Of a stretch of DNA of 64,000 nucleotides, positions 1 through 8,757 are shown piece by piece (position 1 is the first letter of the stretch; every line of letters starts with the position of its first letter). Origin of the DNA: Nocardia crassostreae (GTDB lineage: Bacteria > Actinomycetota > Actinomycetes > Mycobacteriales > Mycobacteriaceae); contig NZ_BDCH01000033.1 in the NCBI RefSeq assembly GCF_001613405.1, forward strand, positions 1 through 64,000. The letters run 5' to 3'. The notes below the pieces were generated by a model, which was given only the letters and a program-made list of their open reading frames with translations, made no database searches and had not been told where the DNA came from. The position numbers and the translations under genes are program-made.

Positions 1-253
1 CCCCGCGATCTACGCCCCCAAATCCGCCCTCGGTCACGCCATCGGCGCCGCCGGAGCACTCGAATCGGTGCTGACCGTCCTGACCCTCCGAGACCAGGTC
101 ATCCCGCCCACCTTGAACCTCGAAAACCAGGACCCGGCAGTCGATCTCGACATAGTCGCCACCGCCCCCCGCCCAATCCGAATCGACTACGCCCTCAACA
201 ACTCCTTCGGCTTCGGCGGCCACAATGTGGCCCTCGCCTTCGGCCGGGCCTGA
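1..253 (+). CDS. Beta-ketoacyl-ACP synthase II, C-terminal end (partial)
   Basis: The reading frame enters from the left edge (first full codon at base 2) and ends at TGA 251-253. The visible 83 residues are the C-terminus of a KAS I/II condensing enzyme, which elongates acyl-ACP with malonyl-ACP in the cytosolic FAS-II system. Two family signatures are visible: K-S-x-x-GHxxGAAG, carrying a catalytic histidine, and the terminal NNSFGFGGHN motif with the second catalytic histidine region. Wording of the tail resembles mycobacterial KasA/KasB, the meromycolate-elongating enzymes, which fits a mycolate-making genus. The catalytic cysteine half lies outside the window, so KasA, KasB or a paralogue cannot be distinguished. 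Confidence 0.9.
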   Translation, partial: PAIYAPKSALGHAIGAAGALESVLTVLTLRDQVIPPTLNLENQDPAVDLDIVATAPRPIRIDYALNNSFGFGGHNVALAFGRA

Positions 254-318
254 ACCACACGAGATTTCGGCACACAGTGCACGATTGCAGCGCGGGCGGG
301 GTTGCGCGATGCGCCGGA

Positions 319-1674
319 CTACTTGCCGCGGACGATGCGGCGCAGTTTGGTGACGCGCGGGCCGACCTCGCGTTCATAGCCGTGATCGGTGGGCTGGTAG
401 TAGTCGGTGCCGATCAGCTCGTCCGGTGGATACTGCTGGGCGAGAACGCCGTCCGGGTGGTCGTGGGGGTATTTGTAGCCCTTGGCATTGCCCAGTTTCT
501 CGGCCCCGGCGTAGTGGCCGTCCCGTAGGTGCGGCGGGACGGCGCCCGCTTTGCCCGCGCGAATATCGGCCATGGCCGCGCCGATGCCCTTGACGACGGA
601 TCCGGATTTCGGGGCGGTGGCGATGTGAATGGTGGCCTGGGTCAGGGCCAGTTGGGCTTCGGGCATGCCGACGAGTTGGACGACCTGGGCGGCGGCGACG
701 GCGGTTTGGAGGGCGGTGGGGTCGGCCATGCCGACTTCCTCGCTGGCCTGGATCATGAGGCGGCGGGCTATGAAGCGGGGGTCCTCACCGGCGCTGATCA
801 TGCGGGCCAGGTAGTGGAGGGCCGCGTCCACGTCGGAGCCGCGCAGGGATTTGATGAAGGCGCTGATGACGTCGTAGTGCTGGTCGCCCGCGCGGTCGTA
901 GCGGACGGCGGCCTTGTCGACGCTGGCCTCGACCAGTTCGACATCGACGGCGCCGTCGAGGGAGGACTCGGCGGAGGCCTCGAGGGCCGTGAGCGAGCGG
1001 CGGGCGTCGCCGCCCGCAATCCGGATGATGTGGTCGAGGGCGGCGTCGGTGACCTTGTACTCACCCGCCAGTCCGCGCGGATCGGCGATCGCCCGGGTGA
1101 GCACGGCGCGAATATCGTCCGCGGACAAGGACTTCAGTTGCAGGACCAGGGAGCGGGACAGCAGCGGGGAGACCACCGAGAAGGACGGGTTCTCGGTGGT
1201 GGCGGCGACGAGCAGGACGATGCGGTTTTCGACCGCGGCCAGGAGGGCGTCCTGCTGGGTCTTCGAGAAGCGGTGAACCTCGTCGATGAACAGGACGGTC
1301 TGCTCGCCCGCGGTGAGGCGGCGGCGGGCCAGGTCGATGACGGCGCGGACCTCCTTCACAACGGCGGACAGTGCGGAGAGGGCTTCGAAGCGGCGGCCGG
1401 TGGCTTGGGAGAGCAGCGAGGCGAGGGTGGTCTTGCCGGTGCCGGGCGGACCGTAGAGCAGAACCGACGCGGCGCCGGACCCTTCGATGAGACGGCGCAG
1501 CGGGGAGCCGGGGCCGAGGAGATGTTCCTGGCCCACGACTTCGTCGAGGGTGCGCGGGCGCATGCGCACGGCCAAGGGCGCGAACCTGTCACCCGTGGTC
1601 GGCTTGATCACCTCGAACTCCTCGGACACGGCCGCCGATCCGGGCGCGTCGAACAACCCATCACTCACCCGCAC
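319..1674 (-). CDS. rarA: Replication-associated recombination ATPase RarA (MgsA/WRNIP1 family)
   Basis: A 451-residue AAA+ ATPase acting at stalled replication forks, the orthologue by content and position of M. tuberculosis Rv2559c. Walker A GPPGTGKT lies at residues 75-82, Walker B VLFIDEVH at 127-134, and the sensor-1 ATTEN follows at about 158-162. The C-terminal third, with SEEVGMADP and the DGHYAGAEKLG stretch, is the conserved RarA tetramerisation region. The start taken is the GTG at 1674. It converges on the ketoacyl synthase gene with a 65-base gap. Length and motifs are normal for the family. Confidence 0.93.
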   Translation of the reverse strand: MRVSDGLFDAPGSAAVSEEFEVIKPTTGDRFAPLAVRMRPRTLDEVVGQEHLLGPGSPLRRLIEGSGAASVLLYGPPGTGKTTLASLLSQATGRRFEALSALSAVVKEVRAVIDLARRRLTAGEQTVLFIDEVHRFSKTQQDALLAAVENRIVLLVAATTENPSFSVVSPLLSRSLVLQLKSLSADDIRAVLTRAIADPRGLAGEYKVTDAALDHIIRIAGGDARRSLTALEASAESSLDGAVDVELVEASVDKAAVRYDRAGDQHYDVISAFIKSLRGSDVDAALHYLARMISAGEDPRFIARRLMIQASEEVGMADPTALQTAVAAAQVVQLVGMPEAQLALTQATIHIATAPKSGSVVKGIGAAMADIRAGKAGAVPPHLRDGHYAGAEKLGNAKGYKYPHDHPDGVLAQQYPPDELIGTDYYQPTDHGYEREVGPRVTKLRRIVRGK

Positions 1675-1737
1675 GACCCTACCGACGGGCCCCGACAGGT
1701 CCGAGCGCGCAGGTCCGAGCCGGTATCGATTTACTAA

Positions 1738-1765
1738 CTGTTCATCTGTCCAGTTTGCTTTCGGA
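1738..1765 (+). promoter_or_regulatory. Possible PHO-box-like element before the first phoD
   Basis: GTTCATCTGTC at about 1739-1749 agrees at 9 of 11 positions with the actinobacterial PhoP direct-repeat unit GTTCAYYYRSG, and a poorer second unit follows. Expression of PhoD enzymes under phosphate starvation is well known in actinobacteria. The second unit is weak, so this is only a candidate. Confidence 0.25.
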
Positions 1766-1790
1766 GTGCCGATCGGATTGAATCTGTGGC

Positions 1791-3452
1791 GTGCGCCTCC
1801 CCGAGATCAATTCCGCCCGCATCGATCGCCGCACAGCGATCAAGGGCGGCACCGCCGCAGTCCTGCTGACCGGCGCCGCGGCCGCCGCAGTCACCGCACT
1901 CGACAGCACCGTCGCGCGCGCCGAGGCCTCGGTCTTCCGGCACGGCATCGCCTCGGGCGATCCGCTGCCCTCCGGCGTCATTATCTGGACCCGGGTGACG
2001 CCCTCGGAGGACGCGCTCCCGGGCTCCGGCGCGGGCGCTCCGGTGACGGTGCACTGGGAGCTCGCGCGCGACGAGAGCTTCGGATCCGTCGTCGCCTCCG
2101 GAACGCATACCGCCACAGCGGATTCCGATCACACCGTGAAGGTCGACGTCACGGGCCTGGCGCCAGGCAGCGACTACTGCTATCGCTTCACCGCGCTCGA
2201 CCAGACCTCCCCGATCGGCCGCACCCGAACGGCCCCGGCCACCGGCGACACTCCGGACCGCCTGCGCTTCGGCGTGGTCTCGTGCGCCAACTGGGAGGCC
2301 GGATTCTTCAGCGCCTACCGGCATCTGGCCGATCGCGGCGATCTGGATGCCATCGTCCATCTCGGCGATTACCTCTACGAGTACGGCAATGGCGAGTACG
2401 GCGGCCGCAATGGCTCGGTCCGGTGGCACCAGCCCGCGCACGAGATCATCTCGCTGGCCGATTACCGAATCCGGCACGCACAGTACAAGACCGACCCGGA
2501 TCTGGCGAACCTGCACACCCTGCTGCCGTTCATCTGCACCTGGGACGATCACGAGACCGCCGACGACACCTGGTCCGGCGGCGCGGAGAACCACAATCCG
2601 GGCGACGGCGACTGGGAGACCCGCTGCGAGGCCGCCCGCCAGGCGTATCTGGAGTGGATGCCGGTGCGCGCGGGCGCCGATCGCCGCCTGTACCGGCGAC
2701 TGCGCTTCGGCACTCTGGCCGAACTGTCCATGCTCGATCTGCGCAGTTACCGCAGCGAGCAGGTGCACGCCGGTCCGGGCTGGCGGCAGGTCGACGACCC
2801 CAACCGCACCATTACCGGCAAGGACCAAATGGATTGGGTGACCAATGCTCTGGTCTCCGCCCCGGTGCGGTGGAAGCTGGTCGGCAATCCGGTCATGATC
2901 TCCCCGCTGGTGTTCCCGCCGCTGGATCCGGCCAGCACCGCCGCGCTGACGGAGCTGATCGGCATTCCGGATGCGGGCATTCCGGCCAACCTCGACCAGT
3001 GGGACGGCTACACCGCCGACCGGCAGCGCCTGCTCGGCGCCATCACCGACAATCAGGTCTCCGATGTGGTGTTCCTGACCGGCGATATCCACACCTCGTG
3101 GGCCGCCGACGTCCCGACGGTGGCCGCGACCTATCCGGCCTGTCGGACCGCGGGCGTGGAGTTCGTGGTGCCGTCGGTGACCTCGGATTCCATGGGGGAC
3201 ATGACCAAGACCCCGCCGCGCACCGCCTCGCTGATGGCCGAGGGCGCCATCCGGGGCGTCAACCGGCACCTGGGCTATATCGAATTGGATTCGCACGGCT
3301 ACGGCGTGCTGCACGTCGATGCCGAGCAGGCCCAGATGGACTGGTTCTACGTCTCCGAGGTCTCCAATCCGAATGCCGGTGTGCGCCACGGCGCCTCGTT
3401 CGCGGTGCGCCGGGGGGGACGCCTGGAACCGCGGCCCGGACCGATCGTGTAG
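1791..3452 (+). CDS. PhoD-family alkaline phosphatase/phosphodiesterase, first of two tandem copies
   Basis: A 553-residue exported phosphatase that hydrolyses phosphomono- or diesters outside the membrane using a Fe/Ca-type metal centre. The N-terminus has a twin-arginine signal (DRRTAIKGG then an alanine-rich hydrophobic stretch to about residue 45). Metal-binding motifs are GDYLYEYG near residue 192, WDDHET near 251 and GDIHTSW near 431. The GTG at 1791 is the first plausible start; no strong ribosome binding site is seen. The next gene is a close paralogue in tandem, so this is a local duplication. M. tuberculosis Rv2577, a phosphatase of another kind, occupies a similar neighbourhood. 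A weak PHO-box-like element lies just upstream. Confidence 0.9.
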   Translation: MRLPEINSARIDRRTAIKGGTAAVLLTGAAAAAVTALDSTVARAEASVFRHGIASGDPLPSGVIIWTRVTPSEDALPGSGAGAPVTVHWELARDESFGSVVASGTHTATADSDHTVKVDVTGLAPGSDYCYRFTALDQTSPIGRTRTAPATGDTPDRLRFGVVSCANWEAGFFSAYRHLADRGDLDAIVHLGDYLYEYGNGEYGGRNGSVRWHQPAHEIISLADYRIRHAQYKTDPDLANLHTLLPFICTWDDHETADDTWSGGAENHNPGDGDWETRCEAARQAYLEWMPVRAGADRRLYRRLRFGTLAELSMLDLRSYRSEQVHAGPGWRQVDDPNRTITGKDQMDWVTNALVSAPVRWKLVGNPVMISPLVFPPLDPASTAALTELIGIPDAGIPANLDQWDGYTADRQRLLGAITDNQVSDVVFLTGDIHTSWAADVPTVAATYPACRTAGVEFVVPSVTSDSMGDMTKTPPRTASLMAEGAIRGVNRHLGYIELDSHGYGVLHVDAEQAQMDWFYVSEVSNPNAGVRHGASFAVRRGGRLEPRPGPIV

Positions 3453-3504
3453 TTCTCCCCACCTTCCGGTAGCGCCCACTCCGAGTACAGGGTTCGATAC
3501 ATCC

Positions 3505-5397
3505 GTGAAACAAAACTCCAATGTTTCAATTCCTTCGGGACCGGGTGGGCTGAGCCGCCGGAGCCTGTTCAGGACCACCGCGACGGCCGCCGCCGGAGCC
3601 ACCCTGCTGTCGGCGGCCCCGGCGCACGCCGCGAGCCCGGTATTCCGGCACGGCGTGGCCTCCGGTGATCCGCTCCCGACCGGTGTGATCATCTGGACCC
3701 GCGTCACGCCGTCCGAGACCGCCACGCCGGGTTCCGGTCTCGGCGAACCGGTTCCGGTGCGCTGGGAGGTTGCCGCCGATGCCGCATTCGGCGCGGTGGT
3801 CGCCTCGGGTGAGGTCACCGCCGCCGCCGAGTCCGATCACACGGTCAAGGTGGACGTCCCCGGCCTGTCGGCGGGCAGCGACTACTTCTACCGATTCACC
3901 GCGCTCACAGCGGTTTCCGCCACCGGCCGCACCCGCACCGCACCGGCCGCGCAGGACTCCCCCGACCGCCTGCGTTTCGGCGTCGCCTCCTGCGCGAACT
4001 GGGAGGGCGGCTATTTCGGGGCCTATCGGCATCTGGCCGCACGCGAGGATCTCGACGCCGTCATTCATCTGGGCGACTACCTCTACGAGTACTCCCGTGG
4101 CAAGCATCGCGGCCTGCTGCCGCTGGTGCGCGAACACGATCCGGTCAACGAGATCGTGTCGCTGGCCGATTATCGAATCCGTCACGCCCAGTACAAAACC
4201 GATCCGGATCTGGCGGCGCTGCATGCCCGGTATCCGTTCATTGCCATCTGGGACGATCACGAATCCGCCAATGACGCCTGGGCTGGCGGCGCGGAGAATC
4301 ACGATGCGAGCGAAGGCGACTGGCAGGCCCGCCGCGCCGCCGCCATGCGGGCGTATCTGGAGTGGATGCCGGTGCGCGCCAATGGCAGCGGCGTGAACGC
4401 CCGGCTGTACCGGCGATTCCGGTTCGGCACGCTGGCCGAGTTGTCCATGCTGGATCTGCGCACCTACCGCGATGAACAGCTGCCCGCGGTCGCGGGTTGG
4501 CGCGAGACCGAGGATCCGAATCGCTCCATTACGGGCAAGGACCAGATGGATTGGCTCACCGCCGGTTTGGCGTCCGCGCCGACCCGCTGGAAGCTGGTCG
4601 GCACGCCCGTCATGTTCGCGCCGCTCCAGCTGCCGACCACGAATCCGGCCGTGGCGGCCGCCTTCCAGGCCGTCATGGGCACGCCCGAGTCCGGTATCCC
4701 GATCAATCTGGATCAATGGGACGGCTACGCCGCCGACCGGCAGCGGCTGTTCGATACCATCACCGCCCACGACATCTCCGATGTGGTCTTCCTGACCGGC
4801 GATATCCACACCTCGTGGGCCGCCGACGTCCCGGTCGACACGCGCGAGTATCCGCAGGGCCGGGTCGCCGCGACCGAATTCGTGGTGCCCTCGGTGTCCA
4901 TGGCCAGCATCGGCGAGATCATGCACACCCCGGCGCGCACGGTCTCGCTCGGTCTGGAGCAGGCGGTCAGGAACCTCAACCCGCACCTGCACTACGCCGA
5001 ACTCGACTCGCACGGCTACGGCGTCTTCGAGGTCACCGCCGGGCAGGCGCAGATGGACTGGTACTACGTCACGGCGGCCTCGGATCCGAATACCGGTGTC
5101 CGCCACGGCGCCTCGCTCGGCGTGCGCAGCGGTGCCGGGCGTGTCGAAACACGGCCCCGGACCGGTGAACTGAACAAACGCCCTGAGAGCTCGAAGGACC
5201 GGCCGCGCGACCGCGGCCGGTTCTCCTACTCCTCCCAGTGCTCCTCGAGCGTGGCCGACACATGCTCGGCGAAATCACCCAGCGGATCGTCGCCGGTGCA
5301 GCGCGCATCCTCGGCGAGCGCGGCCCACCGGTTGATGAGCGCCGCCGAGCGCGGAATCGACAGCCCGTGCTCGCGCGCCGAGGCAATGCGCGAATGA
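3505..5397 (+). CDS. PhoD-family alkaline phosphatase, second tandem copy; C-terminus probably frameshifted
   Basis: Paralogue of the preceding gene. The GTG at 3505 gives a twin-arginine signal with SRRSLFR and an AHA-type cleavage region. Metal motifs are present: GDYLYEYS near residue 190, WDDHES near 249 and GDIHTSW near 432. As read, the frame runs 72 codons past the expected end and 172 bases into the convergent gene. Deleting one C from the CCCC run at 5155-5158 restores the paralogue's ending (TRPGPVN, against PRPGPIV) and a TGA at 5171-5173. A terminator hairpin sits right after that stop. The true gene is therefore most likely about 3505-5173, roughly 555 residues. Confidence 0.85.
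   Translation: MKQNSNVSIPSGPGGLSRRSLFRTTATAAAGATLLSAAPAHAASPVFRHGVASGDPLPTGVIIWTRVTPSETATPGSGLGEPVPVRWEVAADAAFGAVVASGEVTAAAESDHTVKVDVPGLSAGSDYFYRFTALTAVSATGRTRTAPAAQDSPDRLRFGVASCANWEGGYFGAYRHLAAREDLDAVIHLGDYLYEYSRGKHRGLLPLVREHDPVNEIVSLADYRIRHAQYKTDPDLAALHARYPFIAIWDDHESANDAWAGGAENHDASEGDWQARRAAAMRAYLEWMPVRANGSGVNARLYRRFRFGTLAELSMLDLRTYRDEQLPAVAGWRETEDPNRSITGKDQMDWLTAGLASAPTRWKLVGTPVMFAPLQLPTTNPAVAAAFQAVMGTPESGIPINLDQWDGYAADRQRLFDTITAHDISDVVFLTGDIHTSWAADVPVDTREYPQGRVAATEFVVPSVSMASIGEIMHTPARTVSLGLEQAVRNLNPHLHYAELDSHGYGVFEVTAGQAQMDWYYVTAASDPNTGVRHGASLGVRSGAGRVETRPRTGELNKRPESSKDRPRDRGRFSYSSQCSSSVADTCSAKSPSGSSPVQRASSASAAHRLMSAAERGIDSPCSRAEAMRE
5198..5221. terminator. Hairpin terminator between phoD2 and the convergent kinase-like gene
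   Basis: Arms ACCGGCCGCG (5198-5207) and CGCGGCCGGT (5212-5221) pair perfectly around a 4-base loop. There is no U-tract, as is usual for GC-rich actinobacteria. Its position fits the expected phoD2 stop at 5173 and the end of the minus-strand gene at 5226. Confidence 0.7.
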
Positions 5398-6395
5398 TCG
5401 GCGGGCAGGAACCAGAAGGTGGACAGCCACACCCAGATGAGGCGCGCCTCCAGAATCCGCTCCGCCAGGACCTCGTCGTCGGCGAGGGATGGCCAGACCG
5501 CCACGACCTCGGAACGCCAGGCCTCCACCATCTGGCGGGCGCGTTCGCGGGACAGTTCGACATCGCAGAGGCAGCCCGGGAAGGACACCAGAGGATAGGC
5601 GATATCGAGGGTGGCGTCGCGGAAACCGCCCCATTCGTAGTCGAGGAACCGCGCGCCTTCCTCATTGAGGATGACATTGTCGGGGCACAGATCCGAGGGG
5701 CTGAAGGCGCGATGCCGACCGGCGGAGAACAGCCGATTACCGCGCACGATGCGCTCGGCGATCTCCCCGGGCACCTCGATGCCCAGTTCCCGCTGCAACA
5801 TGATGGGCACCTCAGCCACGGCCGATTCGGCCTGCTGGGCGATGCCGTCCACCCGGTGCACCACGTCGACGCGGCGTAGCAGGGCCACGAAATCGGCCTC
5901 GCGGCCGACGGTCGCGGCGTGCATGCGGCCCAGTGCCTGCGCGAATGCCATGAGCGCATTGCGCCCCGCCGGTTCCACGCCCGCCTGCAGCACCTGGGTG
6001 AGCGAGGTGTTCTCGCCGAGGTCGCTGAGAATGAGCAGGCGGTCGGGCAGGCTGTAGCCGAGCAGGTACGCACCGGGTCGGTGGTCACGTCCCAGTGCGG
6101 TGGTGAATTGGTACGACACCGCCTCCCGCAGGAAGGCGGAATCGATACTGGCTACGCCGGGCGCCATACCGCCGGTGCGTCGTTCCTTGGCTCCGACGCG
6201 CACCTGCTTGATAATGAGCGTGCGCGGAAGTGAAAAGGCGTTCTCCGCAACACGGACGCGTAGCACCGTCGTCCTACCACTACCGCTGAGTTCCATAGGA
6301 TCGCTCAGCTTTACCGGAGCACCCATTCGCTTTGTGAGCAACTGTTGTGCCGCGGACACGACTTCGGCGGCGCGTTCGGCCAATAGTGCGGTCAT
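5226..6395 (-). CDS. Aminoglycoside phosphotransferase/choline-kinase-fold protein
   Basis: A 389-residue protein with the protein-kinase-like fold of the APH family. The N-lobe carries a lysine in LIIKQVRVG. The catalytic loop is S-D-L-C-P-D-N, a variant of the HxDxxxxN Brenner motif with the first histidine missing but the Asp and Asn kept. The magnesium-binding segment is FLDYEWGG. Substrate is unknown; relatives phosphorylate small molecules such as homoserine, choline or sugars as well as antibiotics, so resistance should not be assumed. It converges on phoD2. Confidence 0.75.
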   Translation of the reverse strand: MTALLAERAAEVVSAAQQLLTKRMGAPVKLSDPMELSGSGRTTVLRVRVAENAFSLPRTLIIKQVRVGAKERRTGGMAPGVASIDSAFLREAVSYQFTTALGRDHRPGAYLLGYSLPDRLLILSDLGENTSLTQVLQAGVEPAGRNALMAFAQALGRMHAATVGREADFVALLRRVDVVHRVDGIAQQAESAVAEVPIMLQRELGIEVPGEIAERIVRGNRLFSAGRHRAFSPSDLCPDNVILNEEGARFLDYEWGGFRDATLDIAYPLVSFPGCLCDVELSRERARQMVEAWRSEVVAVWPSLADDEVLAERILEARLIWVWLSTFWFLPADHSRIASAREHGLSIPRSAALINRWAALAEDARCTGDDPLGDFAEHVSATLEEHWEE

Positions 6396-6504
6396 CGCGT
6401 CCCAAGTTACTCGCTCCAGGTCACTTTCAGCGAGCGGTTGCGCAACCTTTCGCGCGTCGTCCGGCGTGTCTTTGTGAAGGGTTTGCCCACGCGGCGCTGG
6501 TTGC

Positions 6505-6534
6505 TTGACACAACCGTGGAGGTCTAGTTATCTC
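6505..6534 (+). promoter_or_regulatory. Probable SigA-type promoter of the proline-rich membrane protein gene
   Basis: TTGACA at 6505-6510 matches the -35 consensus exactly. About 18 bases downstream is TATCTC (6529-6534), a fair -10. It precedes the ATG at 6591 by about 55 bases. Confidence 0.5.
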
Positions 6535-6590
6535 ATGTTCAACTGCCGTGCGCCACACCGTAAACCGGAAAATGTGAAAGGCTCGCGACC

Positions 6591-7718
6591 ATGACCGGCA
6601 CGCCGCCCTCCGCACCGAACGATCCCGCCGGCGAGTTGCCCGCCGAGGAGGGTGGCTCGCAGCACGCCTCCCGGGCCGTTCGGCACCAAATCCCCGAGCC
6701 CGCAGCGCATTCCGCGCCACCGGAAGCGCCGCCCGCGCACGGGCGGCACGAGTTGCCTGGCCGGGCGGGGTACCCGCAGTTCGAGGGTCCGGGCGCCGCG
6801 CAGTACGGCAGCGAACCCGTCGAGCCCCCGCCACCGCTGCCCCCGCAGTCGGGCGCGCCGGGCACTCCCCCGGGCTATTCCCAGCAAACGCAACTGCCGC
6901 CGGGCGCCATGCCGCCGGGCAGTGTTCCGCCACCGGGTGGCATGCCGCCGCCGGGTGGCATGCCGCCGCCGGGCGGTCTGCCGCCGCCGGGCGGTCTGCC
7001 GCCGCCGGGCGGTCTGCCGCCGCAGCCCGGCTTCGCGCCGGGGGGCGGGATGCCGCCGCCGCAGGTTCCCGAACCGGCCGTTCCGTATCAATCCAGCGAA
7101 TCCTTCGATGTCGGCCGCGCCCTCGCCTACGGCTGGGAACGCTTCCGCCTCAATCCGATTCCCTGGATCGGCATGGGCCTGCTCGGCCTGATCGCCTGGC
7201 TCACGGTCACCTTGCTGGTGCGAGTCTTCGATGTGGGGTCGGTACCGGCGGTACTGATGCTGTTCGCGGTCGCCACCCTCATCGTGTGGCTGCTGCAGGC
7301 GGCCATGATCCGCGGCGCGCTCTATGAAACCGACGGCACCCCACCGGATTTCCCCGCCTTCTTCGGCTTCGTGAATGCGGGCAGCGTGCTGCTCACCGCG
7401 CTGCTCGTCTTCATCGGCGCGCTGGTCGCCTCGCTGGCCCTGGTGTTCCCGGCGGTCATCGTGGGCGTGCTGTGCATGTTCGCAGTGCATTTCGTCATCG
7501 ATCAGGACCAGGATCCGGTCACCGCCATCAAGTCCAGCGCCCAGCTGGTGATCCGCAATCCGGTGCCCACCGTACTGCTGGCACTGGCGGTGCTGGTGAT
7601 CACCGTGGTCGGAATGCTGTTGTGCGGATTGGGTTTGCTGGTGGCCGGTCCGGTGTCGGCCATTGCCATCACCTACGCCTACCGCACCCTCACCGGCGGC
7701 CTGGTGGTGCAGGTCTGA
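6591..7718 (+). CDS. Proline/glycine-rich membrane protein (Rv2560-like)
   Basis: A 375-residue protein with a long disordered N-terminus (about residues 1-170) rich in Pro, Gly and Gln, then a membrane domain of several hydrophobic segments from about residue 195 to the end. The N-terminus holds five tandem copies of a PPPGG(M/L) hexapeptide. It matches M. tuberculosis Rv2560, also a proline- and glycine-rich membrane protein next to rarA. Function is unknown. The repeats could vary in number between strains. Confidence 0.82.
   Translation: MTGTPPSAPNDPAGELPAEEGGSQHASRAVRHQIPEPAAHSAPPEAPPAHGRHELPGRAGYPQFEGPGAAQYGSEPVEPPPPLPPQSGAPGTPPGYSQQTQLPPGAMPPGSVPPPGGMPPPGGMPPPGGLPPPGGLPPPGGLPPQPGFAPGGGMPPPQVPEPAVPYQSSESFDVGRALAYGWERFRLNPIPWIGMGLLGLIAWLTVTLLVRVFDVGSVPAVLMLFAVATLIVWLLQAAMIRGALYETDGTPPDFPAFFGFVNAGSVLLTALLVFIGALVASLALVFPAVIVGVLCMFAVHFVIDQDQDPVTAIKSSAQLVIRNPVPTVLLALAVLVITVVGMLLCGLGLLVAGPVSAIAITYAYRTLTGGLVVQV
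6927..7016 (+). repeat. Five tandem 18-bp repeats encoding PPPGG(M/L)
   Basis: Five in-frame units occur at 6927, 6945, 6963, 6981 and 6999. The last three are identical (CCGCCGCCGGGCGGTCTG). The first two differ at a few positions and end in ATG. Being 18 bases long, copy-number change would keep the frame. Confidence 0.95.
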
Positions 7719-7721
7719 GCG

Positions 7722-8682
7722 TCAGCGCGCCTCGGACAGCCACCACCGCTTCAACCGGTCCAGTGCGCCGCCGCGCTTGCCGTAGTGCGGCCGCACCCAC
7801 AGCACGACGACGCCCGCCACCACGATGCCGACCATGTTCACGGCCAGCTGGCCGATGGACATGAACGCCTTGTGCCATTCCCCCACGGTGGCCGCCACCA
7901 CCGCGAAACCGGCCGCCGGAATAGTCGTGACCGAGATGAAAACGCCCACCAGTGCAGCCGATTTCGGTGTCATGAGCGCCAGCATTCCGGCCGCGCCCGC
8001 CAGCAGCGCGACCACCACCGAGAACGGCCCCACCTTGTAGATGAAGTCCACATTGTGGATGCTGTCCATGCCTTCCCGAGTGATCCAGCCCCAGGTTCCG
8101 GAACAGCAGGGTGGCCAGCCAGGCGATGACCATGGCCACCGGGAAGCCGACCAGCAGGGCCAGCGAGGAATGCGCGGCGAGCCGGAAGTCCTTGCTCACC
8201 AAGGCGACCGCGGTTCCGGCCAGCGGCCCGAACTCGGGTCCGACCACCATCGCCCCGACAATGGTCACCGGCGAGTCGGTCGCCACGCCGACCACCGCGA
8301 GCAGGCAGGCGATGGTGATGAACGCCAGATACGAGGGCGTGAGCGTGGACGCCTCCCCGGTCTGCGCGACCAGTTCCTCCCACACCACCGCATCGGAGGG
8401 ACTGCCGGGCGCGGCCTCGACCGCCTCGTCGGCGACATCGGACAGCACGGTGTCGATCTGCTCGAGGCCGGTGCCGCCGCTGTGCGTGATGCCGAGATCG
8501 GTGAGACCTTCGAGCACCACATCGGCGGATTCGCGCGCGAGCATGCACTCGACCAGATCTCCGGCCGGATCCACCGCGGCGCCGCGCTGCACCGTGACGA
8601 GCGTCGCGCCCGGATCGGCGTGCAGCACGGCGAGTGCGGCATCGGTCGTGTCGGCCGGACAGATCACCCGGACGTGCAGCAC
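7722..8682 (-). pseudogene. DUF389 family membrane protein, interrupted by a frameshift
   Basis: A DUF389 integral membrane protein, function unknown. The N-terminal regulatory-like part starts at ATG 8682, and conserved membrane segments such as VVGVATDSPVTIVGAMVVGP follow. At about 8089-8092 (a CCCC run, GGGG on the coding strand) the frame is lost: it continues 330 codons as low-complexity sequence, while the conserved second half (LLAGAAGMLALMTPKSAALV, then FISVTTIPAAG) is in another frame ending at 7722. Removing one G joins the halves as FRNLGWITREGMDS. This is either a recent mutation or a sequencing error. It lies just downstream of aspS on the same strand. Confidence 0.8.
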
Positions 8683-8757
8683 CCATACCCCCTTGTGATC
8701 AGCGGGTTTACCGATATCGGGCGATACCGGCCGGGTGCAGCTTATCCGGGTGAATGC

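Noticed and set aside
1487..3472. Long plus-strand frame overlapping rarA and phoD1, and long minus frames opposite both phoD genes
   Set aside because: Arg/Pro/Gly-rich shadows of real genes without motifs or start signals.
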